Positions 16,421 to 24,620 of a stretch of 64,000 bases of DNA are shown here, piece by piece. Within the stretch, counting starts at the first letter, position 1, and each line of letters starts with the position of its first letter. Position numbers and translations under genes: made by a program. This DNA is from Stutzerimonas stutzeri. Lineage in GTDB: Bacteria > Pseudomonadota > Gammaproteobacteria > Pseudomonadales > Pseudomonadaceae. Where the stretch lies: the NCBI GenBank assembly GCA_002345575.1, contig DDVX01000017.1, positions 309,244 through 373,243 on the forward strand. Direction: 5' to 3'. A model generated the notes under the pieces. That model was not told the DNA's origin. It made no database searches and saw nothing but the letters and a program-made list of their open reading frames with translations.

Positions 16421-16921
16421 TCAGCCGACCAGCCAAACCACCAGATGCACCAGGCCACAGGCAGCGAAGCCGGCAAGGATGTCGTCGAGCATGATGCCGA
16501 GGCCGCCGGTTACATTGCGATCGATCCAGCTGAGCGGCCAGGGTTTGACGATATCCAGCACGCGAAACACCAGGAAACCCAGCAGCAGCCATTGCCAGCC
16601 GGTGGGCACTAGCCAGAAGGTGATCCAGATACCGGCGAATTCATCCCAGACGATGCCTTCGTGGTCATGCACGCCCAGATCCTGCGCGACCTTGCCGCAC
16701 AGCCAGATGCCAAACAACATGCTGGCGAGGATCACCAAACCATAGGCCCAGCCCGGCAAGGCCTGCCACATCGGCACGAAGGCCAGCGCCAGCAGCGAAC
16801 CCCAGGTGCCGGGCGCTTTTGGCAGCGTGCCGGAACCAAAACCGAAGGCCAGGTTATGCCAGGGATTGCGCCACACCGATAACGGCATCACCTCTGTGGA
16901 AGGCTGCAGGGCATCAGTCAA
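16421..16921 (-). CDS. pgpA: Phosphatidylglycerophosphatase A
   Basis: 166 residues with a TTG start at 16921, preceded by GGAGG about 8 bases upstream. This gives MTDALQPSTEV..., like other pseudomonad PgpA N-termini; an ATG at 16969 would add 16 residues with a weak ribosome site. The PgpA domain is clear: FGSGTLPKAPGTWGSLLAL, HDHEGIVWDEFAGIW and DDILAGFAACG, with membrane segments between. It dephosphorylates phosphatidylglycerophosphate to phosphatidylglycerol in the inner membrane. It follows thiL on the same strand, as in other Pseudomonas. Confidence 0.92.
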   Translation of the reverse strand: MTDALQPSTEVMPLSVWRNPWHNLAFGFGSGTLPKAPGTWGSLLALAFVPMWQALPGWAYGLVILASMLFGIWLCGKVAQDLGVHDHEGIVWDEFAGIWITFWLVPTGWQWLLLGFLVFRVLDIVKPWPLSWIDRNVTGGLGIMLDDILAGFAACGLVHLVVWLVG

Positions 16922-17098
16922 AACGGCAGCCCTCCGAATAGCTATGTTCCTGTTGGATGTTGCAAGCATCAGAGGTGTGAGTTGCCCTCTGTGGGAGCGG
17001 TCGGGCAGCGTTCCGCTTCAGCCGCGAATAAATCCGCTCACACACAAGCTGGGCTGCCTCACCAACACGTAACGGGAACATAGTTCTCCAATAGCCAC

Positions 17099-18058
17099 TC
17101 AGGCACTGAAATGGTTGTAACCCTGTTTGCCCACGACGAGTGTATTGCCGTTGGCATCCACCAAGCACACACCCTCACCCGGCTCGACACGGCCAATTAC
17201 CTGCACCGGCCAGCCATCGGCCAGCAAGCCTGGCAGTTCATCTGCGGACAAAGTGAATGCGAGCACATAATCATCGCCGCCGGTGAGGCCACATTGCAGC
17301 GCTCGCTCCTGGCCGACCCATCGCACCAGTGCGTCCGAGAGCGGCACCTGGTGTTGATCGATGCGAAGCCGGACGCCGGAAGCGGCAGCGATATGCCCAC
17401 AATCGGCCAGTAAACCATCGGAAATGTCCAACGCCGAGGTGGCCTTGCCGCGCAATGCCTGACCGAGCGCCAACTGCGGCTGCGGCGACCAGTAGCGGTC
17501 AAGCAGTTGCGACGTCTCGGCAGTTCCACCTTCACAGTCAGCCAGTACCAGCGGCAGTGCGCCGGCCGCATCACCGAGCGCGCCACCAACGCAGAGCAGA
17601 TCGCCAACACGTGCCCCGCTACGCAGCAGCGCCTGACCGGACGGCACTCGACCGAAAACCGTCAGGGTCATGCTCAGCGGGCCACGGGTAGTGTCGCCGC
17701 CGATCAACCGCATATCGCAGTGCGCTGCCATCGTATCGAGGCCACGGGCAAACGTTTCCAGCCAGCCAGGTTCGGCCTTTGGCAGAGACAATGCGAGTGT
17801 GAAACCTATAGGCGTCGCGCCCGTCGCAGCCAGATCACTGGTGGAAACCGCCAGAGCGCGCTGGCCAAGCAGGGAGGGATCGCAGGGGTCGGGGAAATGC
17901 ACACCAGCCACAAGCGTGTCGGTGGAGACGGCCAGTTGCTCGCCAGCGGGAACAGCGAGCAAGGCGCAGTCATCGCCGATGCCCAACACGACATCGCCGC
18001 CAACCCTGGCACAAGCGGCGGCGGCGAAGTAGTGACGGATCAGCTCGAACTCACCCAT
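17099..18058 (-). CDS. thiL: Thiamine-monophosphate kinase
   Basis: 319 residues. The N-terminal MGEFELI, GIGDDCALL, STDTLVAGVHF and IGGDTTRG, together with the C-terminal ALDISDGLLADCGHI and GGDDYVLAF, are ThiL signatures for ATP, Mg and thiamine phosphate binding. It makes thiamine diphosphate from thiamine monophosphate, the step after ThiE, whose gene lies at 61.4 kb. It begins 9 bases after nusB, in the conserved order nusB-thiL-pgpA. The 177-base gap before pgpA holds a partial GGAG-type palindrome (16990-17030). Confidence 0.96.
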   Translation of the reverse strand: MGEFELIRHYFAAAACARVGGDVVLGIGDDCALLAVPAGEQLAVSTDTLVAGVHFPDPCDPSLLGQRALAVSTSDLAATGATPIGFTLALSLPKAEPGWLETFARGLDTMAAHCDMRLIGGDTTRGPLSMTLTVFGRVPSGQALLRSGARVGDLLCVGGALGDAAGALPLVLADCEGGTAETSQLLDRYWSPQPQLALGQALRGKATSALDISDGLLADCGHIAAASGVRLRIDQHQVPLSDALVRWVGQERALQCGLTGGDDYVLAFTLSADELPGLLADGWPVQVIGRVEPGEGVCLVDANGNTLVVGKQGYNHFSA

Positions 18059-18067
18059 CAGGGTCGA

Positions 18068-18550
18068 TCAGCGCTTGTGAGCGCTGACTTCGACGCTGCG
18101 CAGGCTGGGCGCCAGCTTGTCCAGCACACCGTTGACGAACTTGTGTCCGTCGGTGGCGCCGAACACCTTGGCCAGCTCGATGCCTTCGTTGATCACCACA
18201 CGATAGGGCACGTCGATGCGCTGCATCAGCTCGTAGGTGGACAGTCTCAGAATCGCCAGTTCGACCGGATCGAGTTCTTCCAGCGGACGATCGAGGTGGG
18301 GCACGATGGCGCCGTCGACCTCGGTTTTAGTGCGGGCTACGCCTACCAGCAACTCGTGGAAGTAGTTGCCATCGACCCCGGAGAAATCGTTATCGACGCG
18401 AAACTGCGCCTCGATTTCGTTCAGGCTCTGGCCCGCCATGTGCCACTGATACAGGGCTTGCATCGCCAGGCTGCGCGCCACACGGCGCGTAGCGATCTTG
18501 CCCTTGGCTTTAGGCTGGGGCTCCTGGCTGTCGTCGTGGTTAAGACTCAC
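18068..18550 (-). CDS. nusB: Transcription antitermination factor NusB
   Basis: 160 residues. The N-terminal RRVARSLAMQALYQWHMAGQ and the C-terminal PYRVVINEGIELAKVFGATDGHKFVNGVLDKLA are NusB hallmarks. It binds boxA RNA together with S10 in rRNA antitermination. A short basic extension (about 1-20, KAKGKIATRR) precedes the fold. The start overlaps the ribH stop by four bases. Confidence 0.97.
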   Translation of the reverse strand: MSLNHDDSQEPQPKAKGKIATRRVARSLAMQALYQWHMAGQSLNEIEAQFRVDNDFSGVDGNYFHELLVGVARTKTEVDGAIVPHLDRPLEELDPVELAILRLSTYELMQRIDVPYRVVINEGIELAKVFGATDGHKFVNGVLDKLAPSLRSVEVSAHKR

Positions 18551-19023
18551 TTGGCCTCCAGCTGCGCCAGCAGGCTCACCATTTCAAGGGCGGAAAGTGC
18601 AGCTTCGGCGCCCTTGTTACCGGCCTTGGTGCCGGAGCGCTCGATGGCCTGTTCGATGGAATCGACGGTCAGCACGCCGAAGGCTACCGGTACGCCGAAC
18701 TCCATGGAGACCTGAGCCAGGCCCTTGGTACATTCGCCAGCGACGTATTCGAAGTGCGGAGTGCCGCCACGAATGACCGCGCCGAGCGCGATGATGGCGT
18801 CGTATTCGCCCTGCTGGGCAACCTTCTGTGCAACCAGCGGAATCTCGAAGGCACCCGGCGCGCGGATGATGGTGATGTCGTCTTCCTTAACGCCGTGGCG
18901 TACCAGCGCATCGACGGCGCCGCTTACCAGGCTCTCGACGACGAAGCTGTTGAAGCGGCCGACTACCAGGGCGAATTTCCCTTGCGGGGCGATGAAGGTG
19001 CCTTCGATGGTCTTCAGGGTCAT
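18547..19023 (-). CDS. ribH: 6,7-dimethyl-8-ribityllumazine synthase
   Basis: 158 residues from MTLKTIEGTF at 19023; the in-frame upstream extension lacks similarity. Lumazine synthase motifs: GRFNSFVVESLVSGA, RAPGAFEIPL, GAVIRGGTPHFEYV (with the catalytic His) and PVAFGVLTVDSIEQA. It condenses the ribityl-pyrimidine with the four-carbon phosphate made by RibB. It forms an operon with ribBA upstream (98-base gap) and nusB downstream. Confidence 0.97.
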   Translation of the reverse strand: MTLKTIEGTFIAPQGKFALVVGRFNSFVVESLVSGAVDALVRHGVKEDDITIIRAPGAFEIPLVAQKVAQQGEYDAIIALGAVIRGGTPHFEYVAGECTKGLAQVSMEFGVPVAFGVLTVDSIEQAIERSGTKAGNKGAEAALSALEMVSLLAQLEAK

Positions 19024-19121
19024 GGAACAGGTCTCATATAACGTTAAAGAGCTTAGGCGAGCCAGAAACAGGCTAGCCAAAAAAATGCAGCCCGAAGGAG
19101 CCGCGCAGTAGCGCGGTCGTC

Positions 19122-20201
19122 TTATTCAGCGGGCAGGTATTCTACAACTTCCAGGTCAAAGCCGGATATCGCATTGAACTTCATCGGCGAACTCATCAGG
19201 CGCATCTTGCGCACGCCGAGGTCGCGCAGAATCTGCGAACCGGCACCGACGGTGCTGTAGATCGCCGGGGTCGGCGGCACCTGACGGTTGAGCTGCGCCA
19301 GCAGTTGCGGCCCGGTAAGCGGATTGCCCAACAGCAGCACCACGCCGCTGCCGGCCTTGGCCACTTCGCCCATCGCCGCACGCAGGCTCCAGCGGCCCGG
19401 CACGTTGACCAGCAGCAGGTCGCGCAACGGCTCCATGTTGTGCACGCGCACCAGCGTCGGCTGGTCGGGACCAATCTCGCCCATGGTCAGCGCCATGTGC
19501 ACGGTGTCCTCGACCTCGTCGCGGTAGGTCACCAGATTGAACTGGCCCAGCTCGGTGTCCAGCGGTTGCTCGGACACACGTTCGATGGTGCGCTCGTGGA
19601 TCATCCGGTAGTGAATCAGGTCGGCAATGGTGCCGATCTTGATGCCATGCTGCTCGGCGAAGACTTCAAGCTCCGGACGACGCGCCATGGTGCCGTCGTC
19701 GTTCATGATTTCGCAGATCACGCCGCTGGCATCGAAACCGGCCATACGTGCCAGGTCGCACGCGGCCTCGGTGTGGCCAGCACGGGCCAGCACGCCGCCG
19801 GGCTGTGCCATCAGCGGGAAGATATGGCCGGGGCTGACGATATCTTCTGCCTTGGCGCTCTTGGCGGCGGCAACCTGCACCGTACGCGCGCGGTCGGCGG
19901 CGGAAATGCCGGTTGTCACACCTTCAGCGGCCTCGATGGAGACAGTGAACTTGGTGCCGAAACCGGAGCCGTTGCGCGGCGCCATCAGCGGCAGTTGCAA
20001 GCGCTCGCAGCGCTCTTTGCTCATCGGCATGCAGATCAGGCCACGGGCGAAGCGCGCCATGAAGTTGATGTGCTCAGGCTGGCAGCATTCAGCCGCCATG
20101 ATCAGGTCGCCCTCGTTCTCGCGGTCCTCGTCATCCATGAGGATGACCATCTTGCCGGCGCGGATGTCTTCGAGCAGTTCGTCTACGGTATTGAGTGCCA
20201 T
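19122..20201 (-). CDS. ribBA: RibBA-type protein: DHBP synthase with a degenerate GTP cyclohydrolase II domain
   Basis: 359 residues. The N-terminal domain (1-205) is complete 3,4-dihydroxy-2-butanone-4-phosphate synthase: DDEDRENEGD at 23-32, with the HTEAACDLARMAG and EIMNDDGTMAR motifs. The C-terminal domain (about 210-359) has the GTP cyclohydrolase II fold. Where the enzyme needs its zinc cysteines (RVHSECxxGD...RCDCG in RibA), this protein has RVHNMEPLRDLLLV, with no Cys. So only the RibB reaction is expected, and a separate ribA should exist elsewhere. Such RibB-fusion proteins without cyclohydrolase activity are known in Proteobacteria. Confidence 0.93.
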   Translation of the reverse strand: MALNTVDELLEDIRAGKMVILMDDEDRENEGDLIMAAECCQPEHINFMARFARGLICMPMSKERCERLQLPLMAPRNGSGFGTKFTVSIEAAEGVTTGISAADRARTVQVAAAKSAKAEDIVSPGHIFPLMAQPGGVLARAGHTEAACDLARMAGFDASGVICEIMNDDGTMARRPELEVFAEQHGIKIGTIADLIHYRMIHERTIERVSEQPLDTELGQFNLVTYRDEVEDTVHMALTMGEIGPDQPTLVRVHNMEPLRDLLLVNVPGRWSLRAAMGEVAKAGSGVVLLLGNPLTGPQLLAQLNRQVPPTPAIYSTVGAGSQILRDLGVRKMRLMSSPMKFNAISGFDLEVVEYLPAE

Positions 20202-20213
20202 CGTCGCCTTTCC

Positions 20214-20876
20214 TTAATTCTTCAGGTAGCCGTGTTCGGCCAAAAAACCTTCGCTGATGCCGCCGGATGTCGGCTCGGCTGCCTTGTCGCCTTGCAGCAG
20301 GCGCTCCAGGTAACGGGCCAGCAGATCGACTTCAAGATTTACCTGCCGCCCTGGCCAGTAGTCGGCCATGATGGTTTCGGCCAGGGTATGCGGCACGATG
20401 GTCAGCTCGAATTCAGCGCCATTGACGCTATTCACCGTAAGGCTGGTGCCATCGACGGTGATCGAGCCCTTGAACGCGATGTACTTGGCCAGCTCACGCG
20501 GCGCGCGGATGCGAAACTGCACGGCGCGTGCGTTTTCCTCGCGCGACACAATTTCACCGACGCCATCCACATGGCCGCTGACCAGATGCCCGCCGAGGCG
20601 GCTGGTGGGCGTCAGAGCCTTTTCGAGGTTGACCTTGCTGCCGGCCTTGAAATCGATGAAGGCGGTGCGCGCCAGCGTTTCGCGGCTGACATCGGCCCAG
20701 AAACCGTTGCCCGGCAGCTCCACTGCCGTCAGGCAGACCCCGTTGACGGCGATGCTGTCGCCCAGCTTGACGTCGCCCAGGTCCAGCTTGCCGGTCTCGA
20801 CCAACACCCGAACGTCGCCGCCTTTGGGCGTAAGCGCGCGGATGGTGCCGATGGCTTCGATTATTCCAGTGAACAT
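20214..20876 (-). CDS. ribE: Riboflavin synthase (alpha subunit)
   Basis: 220 residues starting MFTGIIEAIGTI at 20876, the invariant riboflavin synthase N-terminus. Two lumazine-binding repeats follow: first GDSIAVNGVCLTAVE, second GSITVDGTSLTVNSV. It dismutates lumazine to riboflavin. The gene lies directly behind an FMN riboswitch and 12 bases before ribBA, so the operon ribE-ribBA-ribH-nusB-thiL-pgpA probably starts here. Also called ribC in other nomenclature. Confidence 0.97.
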   Translation of the reverse strand: MFTGIIEAIGTIRALTPKGGDVRVLVETGKLDLGDVKLGDSIAVNGVCLTAVELPGNGFWADVSRETLARTAFIDFKAGSKVNLEKALTPTSRLGGHLVSGHVDGVGEIVSREENARAVQFRIRAPRELAKYIAFKGSITVDGTSLTVNSVNGAEFELTIVPHTLAETIMADYWPGRQVNLEVDLLARYLERLLQGDKAAEPTSGGISEGFLAEHGYLKN

Positions 20877-20960
20877 GACGAACTCCTGTTTTAGAAAAAC
20901 AGGGCGTTGCAGATCGAAAGGGATGCAGCGCGCGCACGAATGGCCTACGCGGAATATCCC

Positions 20961-21120
20961 GCTCTCTCTCATCCGGACTTGCAGGCCGGAAAGCCTACTT
21001 ACCGTCGGCCCCGGAATCACACCGGGTCTGCTGACCTTGTCTTTTCAACCGACAAGCGCTCGCGGGCTAGGCTTTCGCCATTACCGCCGGTGGGGAGTCT
21101 CACCCCGCCCTGAGAACGTT
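20961..21120 (-). promoter_or_regulatory. FMN riboswitch (RFN element) before ribE
   Basis: Reading the minus strand from 21120, the conserved RFN blocks appear in order: GGGCGGGGTGAGACTCCCC, ACCGGCGGTAATGG, AGCCCGCGAGCGC, GACCCGGTGTGATTCCGGGG, CCGACGGTAAGTAGGC and finally CCGGATGAGAGAG near 20965. This is the FMN aptamer. It ends about 85 bases before the ribE ATG, enough for an expression platform. It should lower riboflavin gene expression when FMN is plentiful. Confidence 0.95.
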
Positions 21121-21354
21121 GGGCCTGTCACAGCCCGGCGCAGTTTTTACCACAAACGCGCGCGATTTGCAGCGAGTACGCCGGTTTACGGCGGCTATGA
21201 CGATCAAAGGCGGCCTCTATCAGCGGGTGGTCGCGCCCGCCAAATACTTCCTGCGGCCAGAAACTACCGCTGCGCTTGTTTGTCCATGATCTGCGCATCC
21301 GCTAAACCGATGCCTCCCAGCCGCTTCACTAAGCCGTCTCAAGAGGGAACTTGT

Positions 21355-22260
21355 ATGTCGGAAGCCACCACTCCGCTGATCAACGCAGCCGGAGCACTCA
21401 GGACGTCAGAACAACCGACGACGGAGAACCCAGGAATTCCCGACGAGCATGCCGAAGCTGTTCTCGACGGCCTATTGCCAACCAACGCGGCTGAGTGGAC
21501 TGGCATATCGCTGGACGAAACGGTCGCGCACCTTTCCACCGAGATTGAAGGCAATGGCTTTGCCGTGCTGGAGAACTACCTCTCCGCCGACATGCTCGAG
21601 CAAGGTCGCGCCTATATCCGCCAGCAGGCACAGCTGCATCATGGCGAGTACTTCGCGATACATGGCATCGAGGCATTGAACGGCAGCCTCCCGGCAAGCA
21701 TGGCGCTCAGCGCCCCACTGAGAGAGATGCTCAGCGAGCTGTACAAAGTGCAGACCGGTCGCAACCCCTCACCCGAGGAACAGGTGTTCCCGGTCATTCG
21801 CTGCCTGCAAGGCAAGAGCGGCCTCAAGCAATCGCACTTCTATCATTTCGACGCCACGGCGGTGACGGCCCTGCTGCCACTATTCATCCCCACCGAAGGG
21901 GAGCACTGCGGCGACCTGATCATCTTCCCCAATCTGCGCCCCGTGCGCTTCAATGCCCTGCTCAACGTCATCGAGAAGGCCGTGCTGCATAACAGCTTGA
22001 GCCAGAAATTGGTCACGCTGGCAGTCAAGCGCGGATGGCTGCGCCCGATCCGGCTCAAGCTGGAGCCGGGCAACCTGTACCTGTTCTGGGGCTACCGCAG
22101 CCTGCATGCCAACGATCAGTGCGACCCGGCGCTACTGCGCGCTACCGCCCTGTTTCACTTCGGCAATCCCCACCACGACAGCTGGCTGGCGCGTCTCGTG
22201 TTGGGCACCAACAAGCGGCGGGCCAAGCTGGATCACAACGGCTTGCGCCCCGCCAACTGA
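21355..22260 (+). CDS. Putative Fe(II)/2-oxoglutarate-type dioxygenase
   Basis: 301 residues from the ATG at 21355, with AGAGGGA 8-14 bases upstream. No named family was recognised with certainty. The C-terminal half shows the arrangement of non-heme Fe(II)/2OG oxygenases: H164-F-D166 (SHFYHFDAT), a distal H251 (YRSLHAND) and R262 ten residues later (LLRATALFHFG), with beta-strand-like segments between. The first 55 residues look disordered. The long frame is open upstream over the riboswitch, but that part is antisense to ribE. It is divergent from the riboflavin operon and followed by REP pairs. Substrate unknown. Confidence 0.65.
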   Translation: MSEATTPLINAAGALRTSEQPTTENPGIPDEHAEAVLDGLLPTNAAEWTGISLDETVAHLSTEIEGNGFAVLENYLSADMLEQGRAYIRQQAQLHHGEYFAIHGIEALNGSLPASMALSAPLREMLSELYKVQTGRNPSPEEQVFPVIRCLQGKSGLKQSHFYHFDATAVTALLPLFIPTEGEHCGDLIIFPNLRPVRFNALLNVIEKAVLHNSLSQKLVTLAVKRGWLRPIRLKLEPGNLYLFWGYRSLHANDQCDPALLRATALFHFGNPHHDSWLARLVLGTNKRRAKLDHNGLRPAN

Positions 22261-22268
22261 GCGTCAAC

Positions 22269-22493
22269 GACGGAAGCGCCTGCGGCGATCCATCCTACAA
22301 AGCATGGATCGCCAGCCTGGATTAACCAAAGGCGTAATCCGGGTCGCCGAAGGCACAAGCCGATAATCCGTCCTTAACGCCTCAGTATCTATCGCGTCTG
22401 GCCGACATGAACCTCAACGACGGAAGCGCCTTCGGCGATTCCATCCTACGAAACATGGATCGCCGTAGCCTGGATTAACCGTAGGCGTGATCC
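22269..22493. repeat. Tandem REP pairs between the oxygenase gene and ribD
   Basis: The same pair occurs twice, about 150 bp apart. Minus-strand GACGGAAGCGCC...CATCCTAC is at 22269-22298 and 22419-22449. Plus-strand CCTGGATTAACC...GTAATCC/GTGATCC is at 22315-22341 and 22465-22493. The last copy overlaps the 3' end of ribD and supplies its stop codon. Confidence 0.85.
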
Positions 22494-23614
22494 GGGTCGC
22501 CGAAGACTACAACAGGGCGCGCCACGATCCGCCAGTCATCACCAAAGGTGCGGATGTCCTCGATCTTCAATTCCCGCGCCTCACTCATGCGCTCCAGCGG
22601 CAGATCAAGCAGCGGCCGCGCCGACGAGCCGAGAAATTTGGCTGCGACGAAAATCTGATATTCGTCGATCAACCCCAGCGCCGCAAAAGCCCCCACCAGA
22701 CGCGGACCAGCTTCGAGCAGCACTTCGTTGGCGCCACGCTCGCCCAGTGTGCGCAGCAGCGCGGGCAGATCGACACGCCCCTCGTTGTCCAGCGCCAGCA
22801 GCTCATGCCCCGCTGCGAGATAGGGCTCGGCACCACCAGCACCCGATGCTGAAGCCACCAGCGTCGGACCGGCCAGGAAGAAAGGCGCATCCAGCGGCAC
22901 CCGCTGACGACCGTCGACCAGCACTCGCAGCGGTGGCCGCTTTAGCGCCAGCTCGGTCTGTTCGGGATCGAGGCCCAATTCGGCAGCCCGCACGGTCAGC
23001 CGCGCATCATCCATCAGCACCGTATCGGCGCCGGTCAGCACCACGCTGGAGCGCGCTCGCAAACGCTGCACCTCGCTGCGCGCAGCAGGCCCGGTGATCC
23101 ACTGGCTTTCGCCGCTGGCCATAGCCGTTCGCCCGTCCAGGCTCATCGCCAGTTTCGCGCGCAGATACGGCAGGCCGGTTTCCATGCGCTTGACGAAGCC
23201 GATGTTCAGCTCCCGCGCTTCCGCTTCGAGCACCCCACTCGCCACCTCGATACCGACACTGCGCAGGCGCTCCAGCCCGCGCCCGGCCACCAGAGGATTG
23301 GGGTCGCGCATGGCGGCGACCACACGCGCCACACCCGCCGTGACCAGCGCCTCGGCGCATGGCGGCGTGCGGCCGTGATGGCTGCAGGGCTCCAGGGTGA
23401 CGTAGGCAGTGGCGCCCCGCGCGCGGTCGCCGGCCTGGCGCAGCGCATGGACTTCGGCATGGGGCTCGCCGGCCCACTGATGCCAGCCCTCACCGACCAA
23501 CTGGCCGTCACGCACGATGACACAACCGACCCGTGGGTTGGGATGAGTGGAATACAGCCCCAGGCGCGCCAGCCGCAGCGCATGGGCCATCCAGGCGTGA
23601 TCGGCGGTGTTCAT
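22475..23614 (-). CDS. ribD: Bifunctional riboflavin biosynthesis deaminase/reductase
   Basis: 379 residues. The N-terminal deaminase zinc site is HAEVHAL plus PCSHHGRTPPC (residues about 52-86). The C-terminal reductase has LRAKLAMSLDGRTAM, SQWITG and LLEAGPRLVGAF. It carries out the second and third steps of riboflavin synthesis. The last residues (FGDPDHAYG) and the TAA stop are read from a REP sequence, so the native C-terminus may have been replaced. The start overlaps nrdR by four bases. Confidence 0.95.
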   Translation of the reverse strand: MNTADHAWMAHALRLARLGLYSTHPNPRVGCVIVRDGQLVGEGWHQWAGEPHAEVHALRQAGDRARGATAYVTLEPCSHHGRTPPCAEALVTAGVARVVAAMRDPNPLVAGRGLERLRSVGIEVASGVLEAEARELNIGFVKRMETGLPYLRAKLAMSLDGRTAMASGESQWITGPAARSEVQRLRARSSVVLTGADTVLMDDARLTVRAAELGLDPEQTELALKRPPLRVLVDGRQRVPLDAPFFLAGPTLVASASGAGGAEPYLAAGHELLALDNEGRVDLPALLRTLGERGANEVLLEAGPRLVGAFAALGLIDEYQIFVAAKFLGSSARPLLDLPLERMSEARELKIEDIRTFGDDWRIVARPVVVFGDPDHAYG

Positions 23615-24078
23615 TCGTGTTTCGAGGGTTCGCGAGACAGGCGCTCGATTTCCTCGCGGAATTCGTTCAGGTCCTGGAAGCGTCGGTAGACCGAGGCAAA
23701 ACGGATATAGGCGATCTCGTCGAGCTTCTGCAGTTCGCCCATCACCAGTTCGCCAACCACCAGAGACTTGACCTCGCGCTCGCCGGTGGCACGCAGGCGG
23801 TGCTTGATATGAGCGATGGCCGCTTCCAGCCGCTCGACGCTGACCGGGCGCTTTTCCAGCGCACGCTGCATGCCGGCACGCAGCTTGTCTTCATCAAAAG
23901 GTTGGCGACTGCCGTCCTGCTTGATCAGCCTTGGCATCACCAGCTCGGCAGTTTCAAAAGTGGTGAAGCGCTCGCCGCAGGCCAGGCATTCGCGGCGGCG
24001 GCGGACCTGATCGCCCTCGGCAGCCAGGCGCGAGTCGATGACTTTGGTGTCATGTGCAACGCAGAAGGGACAATGCAT
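23611..24078 (-). CDS. nrdR: Transcriptional repressor NrdR
   Basis: 155 residues. Zinc ribbon CPFC (C3, C6) and CLAC (C31, C34), then an ATP-cone domain (about 49-139: VMPRLIKQDGSRQPFDEDKLRAG...). NrdR senses ATP/dATP and represses ribonucleotide reductase genes through NrdR boxes. It is the first gene of nrdR-ribD and is divergent from the lipoprotein gene at 24192. Confidence 0.97.
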   Translation of the reverse strand: MHCPFCVAHDTKVIDSRLAAEGDQVRRRRECLACGERFTTFETAELVMPRLIKQDGSRQPFDEDKLRAGMQRALEKRPVSVERLEAAIAHIKHRLRATGEREVKSLVVGELVMGELQKLDEIAYIRFASVYRRFQDLNEFREEIERLSREPSKHE

Positions 24079-24191
24079 GAGTTGGGCTGGTCAGACGTAG
24101 AAGAGGGCCATGGTAGCGCATCCGACCGGCAAGACAAGCTGGCGGATTTGCTGCTATACAGGCGCCCGTTCATTGCTTTGAGGAGCCCTTC

Positions 24192-24620
24192 GTGCCGTCA
24201 CGTTCCGTTATTTCGCTCGCGCTGATCGGGCTATTGGCTGGCTGTTCGAGCCAGCCCTCCGAGGCTCCAAAAACCACGCCCATCGAGCAGAGCCAGGCGC
24301 CTCAGGCCAAGATACTCAATCAGCTGAGCGGCTCGCTGATCGGCGCGCCCGCAGGCAGCGAAGTGGAGCTGGCGCTGCTGGAGGTCGACCGCCGCAACCA
24401 GCCCGACAAACTCCTCAGCAACGTCAAGCTCACCGGGCGCGGCAACGAGCTGCCGTTTATCTTGCAGTTCAATCCCGAGGCCTTTTCCACCACGCAAAGA
24501 GTCGAACTGCGCGGCCGCGTGACTCAGTCGGGCCAGCTGATCATGCGCCTGCCGCCCATACAGATTCATCAGGCTTCCGACCAGACACTTGGCCCGCTAC
24601 GGCTGGTGCCGGTCCCGTGA
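24192..24620 (+). CDS. YbaY-family lipoprotein
   Basis: 142 residues with a GTG start at 24192 and AGGAG 6-10 bases upstream. Signal peptide with lipobox LLAGC (Cys at 18), a short linker rich in Pro, Ser and Gln, then a beta domain of the YbaY/type III secretion pilotin-like kind (GSLIGAPAGSEVELALLEV ... LPPIQIHQ). The protein should be anchored to an outer or inner membrane leaflet. Its stop overlaps the following methyltransferase start. Confidence 0.8.
   Translation: MPSRSVISLALIGLLAGCSSQPSEAPKTTPIEQSQAPQAKILNQLSGSLIGAPAGSEVELALLEVDRRNQPDKLLSNVKLTGRGNELPFILQFNPEAFSTTQRVELRGRVTQSGQLIMRLPPIQIHQASDQTLGPLRLVPVP

Noticed and set aside
17507..18715. Plus-strand open frame of 402 codons over thiL and nusB
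   Set aside because: Antisense to conserved genes; composition is that of a shadow frame and no start signal is seen.
19305..20894. Plus-strand open frame of 529 codons over ribBA and ribE
   Set aside because: It is fully antisense to two well-conserved riboflavin genes, is rich in His, Gln, Ala and Gly as high-GC antisense frames are, and shows no domain.
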